A stretch of 64,000 bases of DNA from Cardiocondyla obscurior (Eukaryota; Arthropoda; Insecta; Hymenoptera; Formicidae), in assembly GCF_019399895.1 (NCBI RefSeq), contig NC_091864.1:9774001-9838000 (forward strand). The letters run 5' to 3'. The notes beneath the pieces are model-generated. The model saw only the letters and a list, made by a program, of their open reading frames with translations, did no database searches and was not told where the DNA came from. Position 1 is the first letter of the stretch; every line of letters begins with the position of its first letter. Below are positions 13,061-26,300 of the stretch, piece after piece. Position numbers and translations under genes: made by a program.

Positions 13061-13352
13061 TAAATATTACAATTAAATCGAACAAGAGTAACAAATAGAT
13101 AGCCGCGGGGGGCGGGGGGAGGCAGGAGGGACGGGGGGAGAGCAAGCGAAAATCTACGTAACGCGCGCTAGGTATATTCCTAGGTATATTCCCCCCCACT
13201 ACTCCCACTCTCGCTTTGTCCTTCACAAGTGGCCGCGCGAAGCACACATACGTACTACGCACTCACAGCGACCGCGTGCTCGTGCCGAAATTAATACGTA
13301 CTTCCGTTTAACGAAACCGCCCGGCACGAGAACTATCCTCTCCTCTCTATTT
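13061..13352. other. CpG-rich segment upstream of module A
   Basis: A G-rich run with C-rich and CT-rich parts, and a short tandem CTAGGTATATTC pair near 13168-13191. It might hold a promoter for module A, but I see no canonical TATA/initiator pair that I trust. Confidence 0.4.
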
Positions 13353-13400
13353 TCCGTGTGAGGAGAGCACGTGCGATTCTCCGTGTGAGAAGAGCACGTG
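13353..13400 (+). repeat. Two tandem 21-bp repeats, each with a CACGTG E-box
   Basis: TCCGTGTGAGGAGAGCACGTG (13353-13373) and a copy with one difference (13380-13400) stand 27 bases apart. Each ends in the palindrome CACGTG, a binding site type for bHLH factors. The second copy also resembles the 5' part of exon D1, so the pair may lie inside the transcript rather than in a promoter. Confidence 0.8.
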
Positions 13401-13640
13401 TCGCAGTCGGTTTGTCGGTCGTTCCGGGAGTTCCGCAAAGTATTCGGGCGTAATTTTTTGGCTTTATTCTAAACGCGAATGCCGAATAGGAACGCGTGAA
13501 AGTGATGAATAATTTTCGCGATTGTAAAATCACGGGGTGTTCGCGAGTGTCCAGTGCGCGGAAGGATGACTCGACACGTGCCATCTGAGAGGAGGAGGAG
13601 GCCCAGGAAGGGTATCATGCATCGGCGGAGCAACTTTTAG
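13378..13640 (+). ncRNA. Module A, exon A1 of a putative spliced non-coding RNA
   Basis: The last ~56 bases (13585-13640) match the ends of exons B1, C1, C2 and D1. They run from CTGAGAGGAGG through CATCGGCGGAGCAAC and stop at donor TTTTAG/GTGAGAAT. Upstream, similarity to D1 continues (CGCGATTGTAAA, GTGTCCAGTGCGCGGAAGGA against the D1 equivalents), back to a GAGAAG...TCGGTCGTT segment. The 5' end is therefore set by similarity only and is uncertain. I see no conserved reading frame: A1 and D1 differ by one base in the shared end block. The following intron would be 159 nt, leading to exon A2. Alternatives are one of a set of duplicated 5' leader exons of an unseen downstream gene, or a decayed duplicate. 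Confidence 0.6.
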
Positions 13641-13799
13641 GTGAGAATTAATTCTCTTTTTTAAATTTGTCATCTTATTAACTTTATTTTTATTTATTTT
13701 TATTAAAAAATCAAATGCATACGCGTAATTATTTTTTTGTTCAAACATTTAACTATTTTCAGCACGTCTACATTAATATTGTTTAATTTTATGTTACAG

Positions 13800-13843
13800 T
13801 CGCCGGCAGATTTATACAACTCCGCTGAAACTCATGCAGATTG
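13800..13843 (+). ncRNA. Module A, exon A2 of the putative non-coding RNA
   Basis: A 44-base segment after TTTTATGTTACAG and before GTAAGTCGCAT. It shares the core ACTCCGCTG with C3 (ACTCCGCTC) and D2 (ACTCCGTCG). The donor-side intron also resembles that of C3: GT(A/G)AGTCGCAT, then a T-run, then CGGGTGGGAT. Its position after A1 repeats the order seen in modules C and D. No reading frame is shared among the three copies, whose lengths are 44, 41 and 48. Confidence 0.6.
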
Positions 13844-15789
13844 GTAAGTCGCATAATTTTTTTTTCTTGTAATTTGCAATCGGGTGGGATCTCTTAAAAA
13901 ATAGCGTGCGTTACACGCGCGCATGGTTTCTTCTAATATTGAAAAGCTTTCGAACGTGAAAAAAATATTACAAGTGCAAGCAGTCTTCGACAAGTATTAG
14001 TATCGCAGCCAATTCCCGTAATTAAATAAACCTCTCGAATTGAAACCAAAAGAGGAAGAAAATCGCGGACGGGAACGCGGTTTTAGTCGGCAGACAATTA
14101 AACGCCGCGTAAGAAATAAGATATATGTATATTCGGGACAAAAATGTGCTCGCCTGCGGCTGAAGCGCTCGCGTAAACCGAGGATGCAAACCGATATGGC
14201 AGAAAAAGAGAAATACGAAGGGAGGACGAGAGGAAGGGAAGACCCTTCGACCCATCGGAGCTTTCGTTGCAAACGCGATAAATAAATAATCCTAATTGCG
14301 GCTGAATGGCTCCACCGTGGCGGCGGAGAGAAGAGCATATAAAACGAGATAGAGTGAGAAAAGATTGAGGAGGGTAGAGAAGAGGAAAGAGAGAAAAAGT
14401 AGGGGGAGGGGAAAATGAAAGCAACCCTCGAGACAATGGCGATCGGTCGGTCGATTTTTTCTTGCCTGCCACGTACGGTTTTTTACCGCCTTTCATCGCG
14501 CGCAGCCGTTCGTTCTCCGCGATGATAATACGGCTAATTATTTATTCAGCCGATAAAAGCGACCGACAGGCTTCTAACGCGACGGCTGCAGCCGGTATTT
14601 ACACGTCGTTCCCGCGGGACGCGCAGATAATTAAATTAAAGCAAAATAAACTGATTGGATGAATGGAATAATTAATCGAAGGTGTAGTCGCGACGTATAT
14701 ATATTTATAAATATTTATGGGAACTTATCGTATCCCGCTAATAAATTTCTACACTTTTAAACGCAAAATATAAGCTCCAACATGTACTTCTATTTATAAA
14801 AATAATACAGAGACAATTTATAATTATGCTAAATTGTATTAAAATAAATAGTAATAAACGCTTAGGGAAAATTAATTTCGCAGAGCTTGTATATTCTTTG
14901 AAATTTGTGAAAAAAGTTTCTACAGAAATTCGAAACGCATACAAAATTTACTCGGCGCGAATCCGAGAAAATCCTTTCTTCGCATTTTCGCCACAGCTTA
15001 ATTAAACTAAAATAAACCGATTACGTTAATCAGTTAGACATAAAACACTTCCGGAGTAAGTAGAGAAAATAGCGAAGAACACCAAAATGGCAAGCGGACG
15101 GCAAAGACCGCCGGTGCGACCGCGCAAATATAATAATATAATACAATAAACTCGACTCCGCTCTCTTTAATCAATTTTCTACGCCGTTTTGTATAATGTC
15201 TCAGACACAACATACACGAGATAAACGAGTTATTTTTAATAAAAAAATATAAGCAGATGAAAATTGAGGTACGCGGGGAACTCGATTAAATACTTTTAGT
15301 GTGCCACTTGTTAATAGGCGCTCTCTATCTCGAGTCTTGCAGGATCGAATTATCAAGCGCCGCTTAATATAACGTCACTCCGATATCAGAATTAATATCA
15401 ATTTAAATTTTCGCGAGTGTAATTAGAACCTGATTACATTCACAAAAATACGTCGTGTTACTTTATTAAAATGCGTAAAATGTACACGCGGCACGTCAAT
15501 CGGGCCGGAGAATGCAAAACACGCGAGCGTTATGCGTGTGTTTTACGTTCAAATAAAAGTATCACGGTATTTAAAACTCGAGTCCCGCACCCCTGGTCAA
15601 AATTAACTTCGAGACCCGATTAATCTTCGTCCACTACGTTATGAATGGAAACTCGCTAATTAGCGACAGTCAGGTGACCGCGGAAACGCAACGCGCCTCG
15701 TATCGAATAACTCATTTCGAAGTCACGGCGTTGCGCGAGCTAATGCATATGAAAGCGGTGGAAAATATTGTTACGTTCGGGGATCTCTA

Positions 15790-15809
15790 TTTTTTTTTTT
15801 TTTTTTTTT
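15790..15809. repeat. Poly-T tract, 20 bases
   Basis: An uninterrupted run of T followed by ATATACATATATA. Confidence 0.95.
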
Positions 15810-16349
15810 AATATACATATATACGTTTACTACGAGCCCTTATGGCGAGCTTAAAAGACCTCCAGGTTGCATTAGGATAATTAATGTGTGAGCGAAAAGG
15901 GGACCGCGTTAACCCCTTTTCAGGGTTCTGTCGCGCCACCTTCACCCTCGTTGCGGTCAGCACGTGGGTAATAACGGCGTGTTGGATAAACGATTGGATA
16001 ATACATCGGGTCGTACGAAATGTATTCCGAGAGCGCGGATTAACCGGCGCGCGGCGGAAGTCGAGCGATTAATGACATGTCGCGCGGGAGTCCAGTCGAC
16101 GGCGGCAAGTTGTTTTTAATTAAAAGCGCCCGCCTGCCAGTCGCAGAACTTCCAGAAGCTCTGCCGCGCGAGCCGTCTTTCTTATTCTGGTTCAATTATA
16201 TCTCTTGATAGCGCGTCGTGCGAGTGTAACGTGCGTGCGTGAGACATATATCTCGAATTGGTTTAATTAAAATGCCGACCTTTTCTTTAATTAGATCCCA
16301 AACCGCGAGTCGTCACAAACGTCCCGCCGCTTATATCTCACTTTGAATC

Positions 16350-16437
16350 GTGCGCACAAGGATCGTGATGTGAATCGCGCTATTCAGAGGCCAGGTAAAA
16401 GCGGCATGACGGAACGCCGGAAAATCCGTGTGCGCAC
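16350..16437. repeat. Inverted repeat with 14-bp arms, 88 nt across
   Basis: GTGCGCACAAGGAT (16350-16363) and ATCCGTGTGCGCAC (16424-16437) are complementary at 13 of 14 positions. The 60-base interior has only weak further pairing. GTGCGCAC is itself a palindrome. Confidence 0.85.
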
Positions 16438-19400
16438 AAACGTTGCAGTTGTAAAATTCAGTTTTCCAACGTGTCTTAAATCCATATTTGTGCGGCATTA
16501 TGTAAAATATTTGTTCCTTTTCCTTCAAACATAATGTTAAAAAACGTTTTAATTATGTTATATAAATAAAACTATTTTAAATTTATATTAAAAAAAAAAA
16601 GATGAAGAAGTTACGAGGTTTGAATAAATAAAAAATACGTGTAATAGGTTTTTCAATCGGTGAAGCGTAGTTGAAGTTAAAATCATTTTTCCCCGAGATG
16701 CCACGCATCACGGAAAACGGCAGGTGAGGAATATAAAGAGGACGAACGGAAAAAAAAGAACCATGTGAAGCGAACGAGCATGAAATTAAAAACGAGAAGT
16801 GCAGACCGGAATGAACGAAATTGAAGATCTTTACGAAAAATTAGAGATGATATCAAATTGCCTGCGCAAATATGTGATTGTATGCTTTATTAGGACTAAC
16901 CTTCCCACTTTCTTTCTACGTGAAAAATTTGAAATAAACTAACTAATTAGATATGCATTAAATTTTTTTCTTATTTACATATAATTTTTTAGAATCTAAA
17001 AGAAATATAAAATACTTTTAATTGCTGAAGAAAGAGAACTTGCATAAGTAATTATTTGTCGGAAATGTGATAAGCACTTTGCAAAAATAAAAAGTATTTC
17101 GGTAATTGATTTTAATAATAATCATAACCTCAATTTAATTTTTTTTTATCAAAATTTATACATATTTAATGTACAATTTAATTTCACGCAATCTATCTAA
17201 ATGCTATTATTATTTTTTTTATATTACAACAGTGTTTTCTAAAATAAGTTTTAAAATTAGAAAATTTGGTCAAATTAATTATTGAGAAAACTTTTACATT
17301 AGCTATTGTAATAGTAAAATTATCCAAATAGGTTATGATAAAATACTTATGAGTGTTATAAATGACATTAGATAACTAATTGTGAACCATGACGTGTTTC
17401 GCAAAAGGTCATGTTCTCCCATTTTGTTCACATTTATCTATGCCCATTATACTGCATTTATCGACCTTCTCGCGGAAAGTATTGAGGAATATTAACAACG
17501 AACGGGTGGACCAAGGAAGCAATTTCGCGAGCGGGCAGATTTGCGAAGCTTTCAGCCGGAAAGACCGTCCATGTCCCGGTGCTTAACAATTTCACAAGTT
17601 TGCCGTCCAGGCGGCTTACAGTTTACGCGACGGTGGCTTTGTTCTCACTTCGGGGCACTTACGACTTCGTAAAACCCTTAGATCCCAGTGAGAGAAAGTA
17701 AAGTAGAGTTGAATGTACATATTTCATGCTTAAGAATTGAAGTCACTTCGGAACGTTGGAAATATTTATGTTTCAGTTAGCAAACGGTTATAAATAGACG
17801 CAAAAGAAATTAAAATATATTATATCAATTAAAACATTTAATTAAATAATATTTATAATTGTATTAAAGTTTAGATTAATATCACGTACATACATTATTT
17901 AACTCTTAAGTGCATGGCTTTGCATATATGCGACTTTCCAATGTTCCGTGTTCCGTGAACTTTCCTCTATAAAGTTCGACCTGAAAATGCACGGCTTTAC
18001 GCATTTTCAAAGGATCTTCTCCCTGTGTACTTTATCAGTCGTTCACGAATTGGATAAAATTTTTTTTAAGTATTTTTTAAGAATAAAAAGTTTTTCCCCC
18101 ATTTAAGAAGATACGAAGAATATAAAAAATACAAAAAAAATTATTCTATCTAATTGTGTTATATAAATTTAGTTACACGCGTTCACATATATATTAGAGA
18201 AAGAAAGGTATATAAAAAGTAGACAGAAAGGCGAAGGAATCGTAGTGATCTAAGAGACAAAGGGAGAGAAAGAAAAAGAACAATTGCGAGGGGGAAAAAG
18301 TACTTTTGAAAATGATGGCAGATCTAGCTTCCGATGATTATGCCAGGAAATCAATCTCGCATCGAGGCGGTTATGGTTCGTTTCCTTCGTTGAAAAGAAT
18401 TAATATCGATGTGTGCGGCGCGCGATTTACCGACACAATAGGGCTCACACGTATATGTGTGGATGTGGACTCAAAGAGTGAACGCCATCGTTTTCATATT
18501 GGTCACGTAAATAACTGGTTTTACGATCTGCATTAGTTTAAGTGACTTCCGTTGAAATTAATCATAAACTCTTTTTTTTAATATTTTTTTTGACCGATAG
18601 CCTTTAGCAGTATAGAGTTCTGTAAATAAGTCAGCCAAGCAACTGTTTGCACTGGAATTTAATCGAACGATTAGAAACTATGTTATTCAGCATACGTTAT
18701 ACGCGATTCAATATGGGCTGCGAGTTGGAAAATTGGCCATGCTGGTCCCACATTATCAGTCGTTACGTAGAAACGTGTTTTTTCATGAATTTAATACAAT
18801 TTAATTTTTTTTTAGTCACAAGAAATTGAAAATGCAAACAAGATTATAAAATTAAAATGTAAAATAGAGCAAGAACGTTATTTCTTTTTTTTTAGTAATA
18901 TATTTGCTAACAGTTTAAATATAAAATGTTTGATTTTTGCGTGTTTCCTATTTATTAACACGTTCGTGCTGACGTAGACCAGAGACGGTAGCGCGCGCAG
19001 AAATATTTTTCTTCTCTCGTTATTTATGCTCCACGTTTGATAAAACGACGATCGTTCGTTAACATTCGCGTATTCAATATTCCTGTTTATACTCGGACAC
19101 AGCGCGCCGTTTTGTACGCGTGTCTGGATAATAATTTGCGAAATCTTTTCACATGCAGGGAAAAAAATATTTCGCCGAACGTCGTCGGAGAGACCCTTTC
19201 TCCGGCAAATCATATTTTGTTTCGCGTTATGCGAGCATTCTCGCGCCATTTTCGCGCAACGCTTTTGAAACTTGATTAAGAAAATGCAACATTTCGCTAT
19301 TACCACATGCTTTTCCCTACGCTGTTAGCTTTACCGTCCGCAAATGCTCAGAGCACTGTCATTATGAAATTAATGCGATGCAGAAAGACGAAAAGACAAA

Positions 19401-20356
19401 ATATTTCATTTGACAGTCACAAAAAAGTCGTGCAGTTTAAGAAAAAAAAAAAAAACAAAATTACGCGTACACATGTTTCCTATAAATATGTGCGTGTTTG
19501 TGGTAACATATGCGAAAAGTTACGTTTCCATACGTCGAGGGAAATTATACAATGCACCTTGTTGCGTACAAATTGGTATTAAAATTACAGTTTTACGAAA
19601 TTTTCCAATAAAACCAATCACTTGTGTCAATCGAATGTTAAAGCGACGGAAAATATCTGTAATCTCTAATAAAACAAATCCCTCCTATCAATCGAATGTT
19701 GGGTTAAAGTGACGAGCAGCTGCGATCGCATTTCGAATAGAAAATTATAATTCCCACCCTATCGCGTTGTTTAACGAGCAACTCTGACCGCAACGGTGTC
19801 CTCAAGACTGTCTGTCTTTAGAAGGGCGCCGGAATATGGGCACCGGATGTATGTAACACAACCTGGACTGACATGAATTTGTGCAAACAGGGTTTATACG
19901 TGAGGGGGAGCGCTGTAAAACGTGTGTATCTTGGCCGTGGCTGACGCCGGGGCTCGCTAAATTAAACAAGGGCCTAAAGGGTCGCCTCTAATTTACGTAG
20001 CTCGCTAATTCAGCCCTCTTCCGTCCGGCCCCGTTCCTCCGCTCGTCACTCTCTTCCGTCTCTTTCTCGCTCCCTATTTAAGCGAGCGTCATCGTTCGCT
20101 CTCTCGCGTTGCAGGCTCTCCGTTACGGATTTCCGCGGTAAAATCCCTCATCTCACCCTCCCGTGGCGGCAGTATCTCTTTTCCCGGATTGGATAATGGG
20201 ATTATTTACCCTTCGGTGCGCAGATTCACGTCATTCACGAGCTAAATCTGCATCGAGAATTACGCCCGGAGATAATGAGATTGCAATGGATATACGAGAG
20301 ACGATGCAGATTTGCGTTATGAAGCGTGCGTCTGTTTACACAAATCTTTATCGCCG

Positions 20357-20381
20357 TTTTTTTTTTTTTTTTTTTTTTTTT
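20357..20381. repeat. Poly-T tract, 25 bases
   Basis: An uninterrupted run of T inside a CpG-rich block. Confidence 0.95.
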
Positions 20382-23300
20382 AACGGATTATCCACGACAA
20401 TTGTCATTAAACGGTAAATGAAAAACAGTCGGAGAGTTAACGGTGATAAACGGCGGAACTTTTTTCATATCCATGGTAATTTCTCGATTTATCTCGCGCG
20501 ATTATTGTGATCCCTTCGAAATTGTGTATCGAAATCGCTGGGCATCACTTTGTCTTATAACAAAATTCGTCCCGAATTCCGACGGATGACGCTGATGAAA
20601 AATGCAACGGACGAGATCACCCGGACGCGACAGCAATCCGAAAACGCCGAGCGAATAATCCGTATCGCGCGTCCCGCGCGCGCGTGCACGCGCCGGAGTT
20701 ATCAGGCTCCATTTCGTAACACAATCCTTGCTCGACGTGCGGCACGAATAAGAGGATTATTACTTTTCTCCGCATTACTCCGAATGCAAGACGACAGGGA
20801 AAACTGGTCCATTTCTCCGCCCGTCCCTTCGAACGAGAAACGCACAATTTCCGGTCTTTCGCGAGCAGGCGCGGCACGTAGCTTATCTTTCCGGTCGCGC
20901 GATGGCACGTGACTTTCGACGTTAAGCACGACCTGGTAGCGAGACACTCTCTGGAGTGGCATACACCCCGTTGTAATTATAAAGTGCGAGATAACGCCGG
21001 CGATGTAAATCCTCATTATTGGCCCTGAGGTTTTTCTCATCTCGATACCGGCCCAGCGACTGTGTTTTTCCACCCCACGGCCATGGGAAATTATATGGCA
21101 AAGTTTCGGTATCGCCTACCGCAAACCGCTTCCGGTGAACGCGGGCGTAACACACGATGTGAAGAACCTTCATCGAGTGTGTTTTGCGGTTAAATTTTAG
21201 TTGCGGCGCAACAACGCGTTATTGCTGGTACATTTAACTGATATAATTATTCAAAACGTAGAAATAGATCTGACAAATCGTATCGAAAATTCATCTGCGA
21301 TGTGTAAAAAAAAAAAAAGGTAATAATCATTATTATAAATTAAATTAAATGCTTAATCGCAATAAGTCAAAAAAGTAATAAATAATTAATTATTAGAAAT
21401 TATTATCCGTTTTAAGATTGCATTATAATAATAATATCAAAAAAAATAATAATTATAAAGTAAAACAAATAAAAATATTCGGTTCGACTGTAATTATTAA
21501 AATTAAAGAAGTAAGAAAATTTATTATTTTGTTTAAAAATTATTATTATTCTCTAGAATGATAAAAGTGTAGTATTAAGTATTCTTTTCTTTCTTTAATT
21601 TTTTAAAAAGCATAAAAATAAAAAAAAAGAAGTGGACGTGGTATTTATAATAATATTCATAATTTCCAACTACGACGTCGTTATATCAGGTCGATACAAC
21701 GATAAAAGTTCGCGGATTGAAATATCAGCCGCCTTTTTCTAAAATGTTTCGCGGATAATTTAGCAAGCATGTCGCAATTTGCATGTGTTGTTTGTCCACG
21801 ATTATATTTTCCCCCGTCCCTCTGTTACTTTTTCACGTTGCTTCTTTTGCATTCTGCATAACTCCACCTATTGTCGAGCTATTCGCCGCGAAGGACCGCC
21901 ATAAAGGGCGCTGATTTACAAATCTAAACTTATGACTCTCCGCGTGCATAATTTAAAGAAAACCCTCTTCGTTAATGACTTGAATATTTCATGAAACGTG
22001 CGTATGGCGATAAACTGCGACATAAAGTATCCTAAAATCGAAATCAGATGTTTTATTCATCGCGGAGGATCCAAATTTTCTAAAAAAGTGTCACGTTTAA
22101 AAAAAAGAAAAAAAAGAAATGTACGTAGAGAATAATGTCAAAAATAATCTTTGACCGAAATTGTTCATTTCGAAACCATGTTATTCGGATGGAATCGATG
22201 GGATGTGAAAACTGCCACCTCTTGCCGGCTGATGATCTTGGACCGTTCGTTATAAAAACGCGATGATACATCAATCGTGCGATTCGCGCGATAAGTATCG
22301 CTCGGTTTTGATTCGCGGTCGATTAATTCAAATTCGAAACATGTCACGACGTACAGGCGAGCCATAACTCCATGAAACCATAGCGCTCGACACTATCAGC
22401 GCATCGCTATCTCTCATATAGAGTGCGCGAATGTGGGTTAACAATCGAGTTAATTTCCTGGCGTAGATAACCAGGCCGGCCGGCGCATTTGTATTCCGCC
22501 GCGATTATTCGCCGGAGGAAATTCGCGGATCGAAGGCGGGAGCATGAGCACGTGTCACGTCCTTCCGCTTTTGGCGTTTTACTATGTAAATCCGGCGAGC
22601 TTAAGCTCGCATCAAATGAGCTCTGTAATTCGCGACGAAATCTGGAGGCGAAAATCGCCATTTGAGTTAATTTCAATTACGTAACAATGACATGCAAAGT
22701 GTCACTTTCGCGTCAACTAACTGTTGCTACGCGGTACGTTCAAATAGTTTTCGCTGCATTAAAATCAAACCTAATGTAACTACTTTCGTACCTCCAAGCC
22801 ATTAGTATTCTCTTCCTAATTTAAAATGTATTATTTATTTTGTCTTTATAATTCGGTATACATTATTTTATTCTAAGAGAAAGAAGGTGAAGAAGAGAAA
22901 GCGAGAGAAAGACTAGGACAAAAGCAGTTCGTGAGAATGGTGCAGGACGAATATTTGCAATTCCGGTTGTGCCATTACAGCGGTCTGCACGCAACAATGT
23001 TGCATACACGCCGAGACAAATTTTTCGCCATTCCGACGGCGACACGGTGGCTTTTTTTTGCCACGTCGAGATATCATCTCGATTCGCCGTTAACACGGCA
23101 GCTTTCCATCTCGCTGCCTTTTCTTCAACCGGAAAATTACAAAAAAAAAAAGAAAAAAAAAGAAAGAAAAAAAATTATCATGTAAATAAAAAAATTAATA
23201 GAAGCTAATAAAATTAACAATTTCTAAATTAATCATCTTTAGTAACGTGCAATTGCGTTACACCTTGTTTTATTATAATCAATATATTTTCGAACTAGTT

Positions 23301-26300
23301 ACAATTTATATAAATTAAAAAAAACTTCTTTCAATATTATTTAACCTAAACAACAGTTTAATAGAATTCTATATGCCCTGCGAGAGCGAAATAAAAGTTA
23401 TACTTTTTTTTTTATAGAGAATTGTATTACATTTGTATCTCTTCCGTGTTATTTTACAATTTCACAAATTTACAAGATTTGCTCCGTTTTCTCCTACAAG
23501 ACGCACATAAATTGCGTAATTCGTCCCTTCCATGCGCATTTTATCGCTATTTTTCACGCGCGTGCTTTTATTTTAAATCGTTCCAGTCAGGTTATCAATA
23601 TCCAAAATATGTTACGCTATTTCTGCGCAAATTTTGAATTAATTGACGTCACAGCGGTTGATTTAATTTTACGTATGTTCCACATACGTGTCTTTAAATT
23701 TATCGCAGCTATTCATCTATGCGGCTTCTGTGACGAAACATTTTGCGTATCGACAAGTATCGAGATCAAAAGGAAACAGATCCCGAATAGATTATCATCG
23801 ACGCGGGCGCTAATTCGCGAGAGGTTTATCTGATACAATTTTTCCCAATATTTCCTCGAGCGCGGGAGATTCTCGCGAATTCGCCGAACGTGACCAATTC
23901 GATTGCAAAAAGCGCAAATCCACTTAAGGCCCGCCATTTGTCTGGTGTGCACGGTGGACTTTCCCGCGGCCCCCACGTGTATATATATCCATATATTGTC
24001 AATTCAATCCCGTCAGTTAGCGCCGAAGTGCTCCAACAACGCTCGGCTCCGGGGCGCGCGGTTATAAATCAGCGCGAGATGCGAGTGCCATTTCGAATTC
24101 CGGTGCGCGCATAGTCCTTTGTCGCGGCGTATAATTCATACTCAGTTACACATTACGGCGCGCATTACACCGCGCGTTGCACCTAATGTCAAACAATATT
24201 CCGAGCGATAATATTTCAAGCATCGCCGCCGCTCCGTCCTGCCCGTAATACACTTGGGATCGCCCGCCGTTGACCCCGTTACACGAGAAATGAATAATAT
24301 TTGCGTAGTATTAGACAGCTGTATACGAGATATCGATTTCGTATCAGCAATATACCCCGGACAATTTACAGGAAAGCAAAATGTATAAGTGATAGAAAGA
24401 AAGCAGAGAATAGCGTGTCTCAAAACAGACCGTTGTGTTAACTTTGTTTCAGTTTTCATCCGGGTAGAGTTTAAAGTGTGTTGAAACTGTTAGAAGTGGA
24501 GGATGTCTCTTTGTTTTTTAATTCTTTTATAATCCCGGCGGATTATAAAAATAAGTCTTCTTTCTGGAACGCGTGAACCATTGTGGGACATTTGCAAAAT
24601 ACATTATGAATTAAATAAATAAGCGAAAACGTCATTTAAGACTCGAGAAAATTATGTAAGTGATAAATAAGTATTTATACTTCTTCCTTTTCTTTTCTTA
24701 TTCATTTTTTACTTTTCCCTTTTTTCTTTCTATCTTCAAAAACTTGGATAACTCGAGTTTTCAAAGACAATTGCTTGGACTAAATGTTGTAATACGATTT
24801 TACAAAATGAAATCTTTATTTTATCTTCATTACGATATTGAAATAGTTAATTATTATACGTTACTTTAATGCGTTGTGCGTGGGCATCATGCAAAAGGGT
24901 ATAATTATGGAATTATTCTTGAACAATTCGTATTTTATTTGCACCAATCGATTAACCTCATTATTTCCCGCATGAAAATATTATAACTAAAATATTGGGA
25001 AACAAATGGTTTATAAGATACATTGTACTGCGTATTAAAATATGTCAAACCGAAATAAATTATTTCGCAAACCATTCAATATTTGATCGCACACACATAC
25101 ACGCATAATTCCGTATTATTTTACGTAATATTACTGTTAAATTCCAACAATTTTAACAACCGTTCAATACATTTCTCTAATTCTTAATGCTTTGTTTTGT
25201 TTTATTCGTTTGTTTTATTATTATATATATTTTATTATTACATAACTTTAATGTCATATTTTATTCCAAGCTCGAGCTATTTGTATATAAAAATAGAAAA
25301 TAGAAAGACGTAAATTATTCTCTCAATTAATATTTTCGAAATGTAAAAAAAAAAAGATTTAAGTGTACTCAATTATCGATAAAAAAGTTTAAATAATACA
25401 AGATGTAGTTCGTGAAACCGAACTTTCGAACCGTCTCATCTCACATGCGATGCATTATTTTGCATCAACTCGGGACGACGGAAAGTATTATAATTGGATT
25501 GTCTACAGCAACAATCATCCTGAATCGCGCAGATCGATACCGGGTGGCGGTGTTTCGTTATGCCGCGATAAATTCTTCGGCGTCAAATTGATTGTCGATC
25601 AGACCGGGCCACGCCGTATGTAGCACAGGCGTGTTAACGCATTCCCTCCGCAATTTAGCGCAATTTAGTACTTCGTAGCACACTTATTCGAGTACCGCAC
25701 ACTCGCCGACCCGGCGCTGCTCTGCAGAATGAATGATCAAAGCGGACCGGATAACGTTTATTCGTTCCGCCAGTATACATGCCCGTGGTCGTTATTCCCG
25801 TGTCGGGATTCGGGGGGTGTTCGATGCCGACTGCGCTTTTCGAAAATTCTGTTCGATAGTGGCGAGCTGACCGGTAGCCATCACTGATATTTTCCCTGTA
25901 AAATCTGCCGGCTGTTACAGGAATGATAAGAACGCGGCTGAAACGCTATCACGTATAAAACTCTACTCTGTGTATCATAGATCGTCTAAAATGAGTTTTA
26001 TTAATAATAAAAAATTTTCAGTTATTTTGGTAATTTTTTTTTTATTTTATCCGCGGTCAATTTAATCTCGCGACAAAATTAATACATTTTATGAAATAAT
26101 TAAATGATCAAAAGTTCTTTTTTCGAGTTTTCGTATGGTTTATACATTTTAAGACAAATAGAGTAAAAATTGTAAAAAATCACGCCGTTGATGAAATTTT
26201 GTTTCCTGATACGATTCCAGCAGTTTCATTCTCATTCATACATACATCGCGTAAACACGTGATACATCCGGTAGTCATTTTGGTGCGACACGCGGCGTGT

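Noticed and set aside
13500..13590. Possible C/D snoRNA in module A (GTGATGA and CTGA boxes)
   Set aside because: The flanks do not pair to form the terminal stem, the C box is not kept in modules B and C, and the segment crosses an inferred exon rather than an intron.
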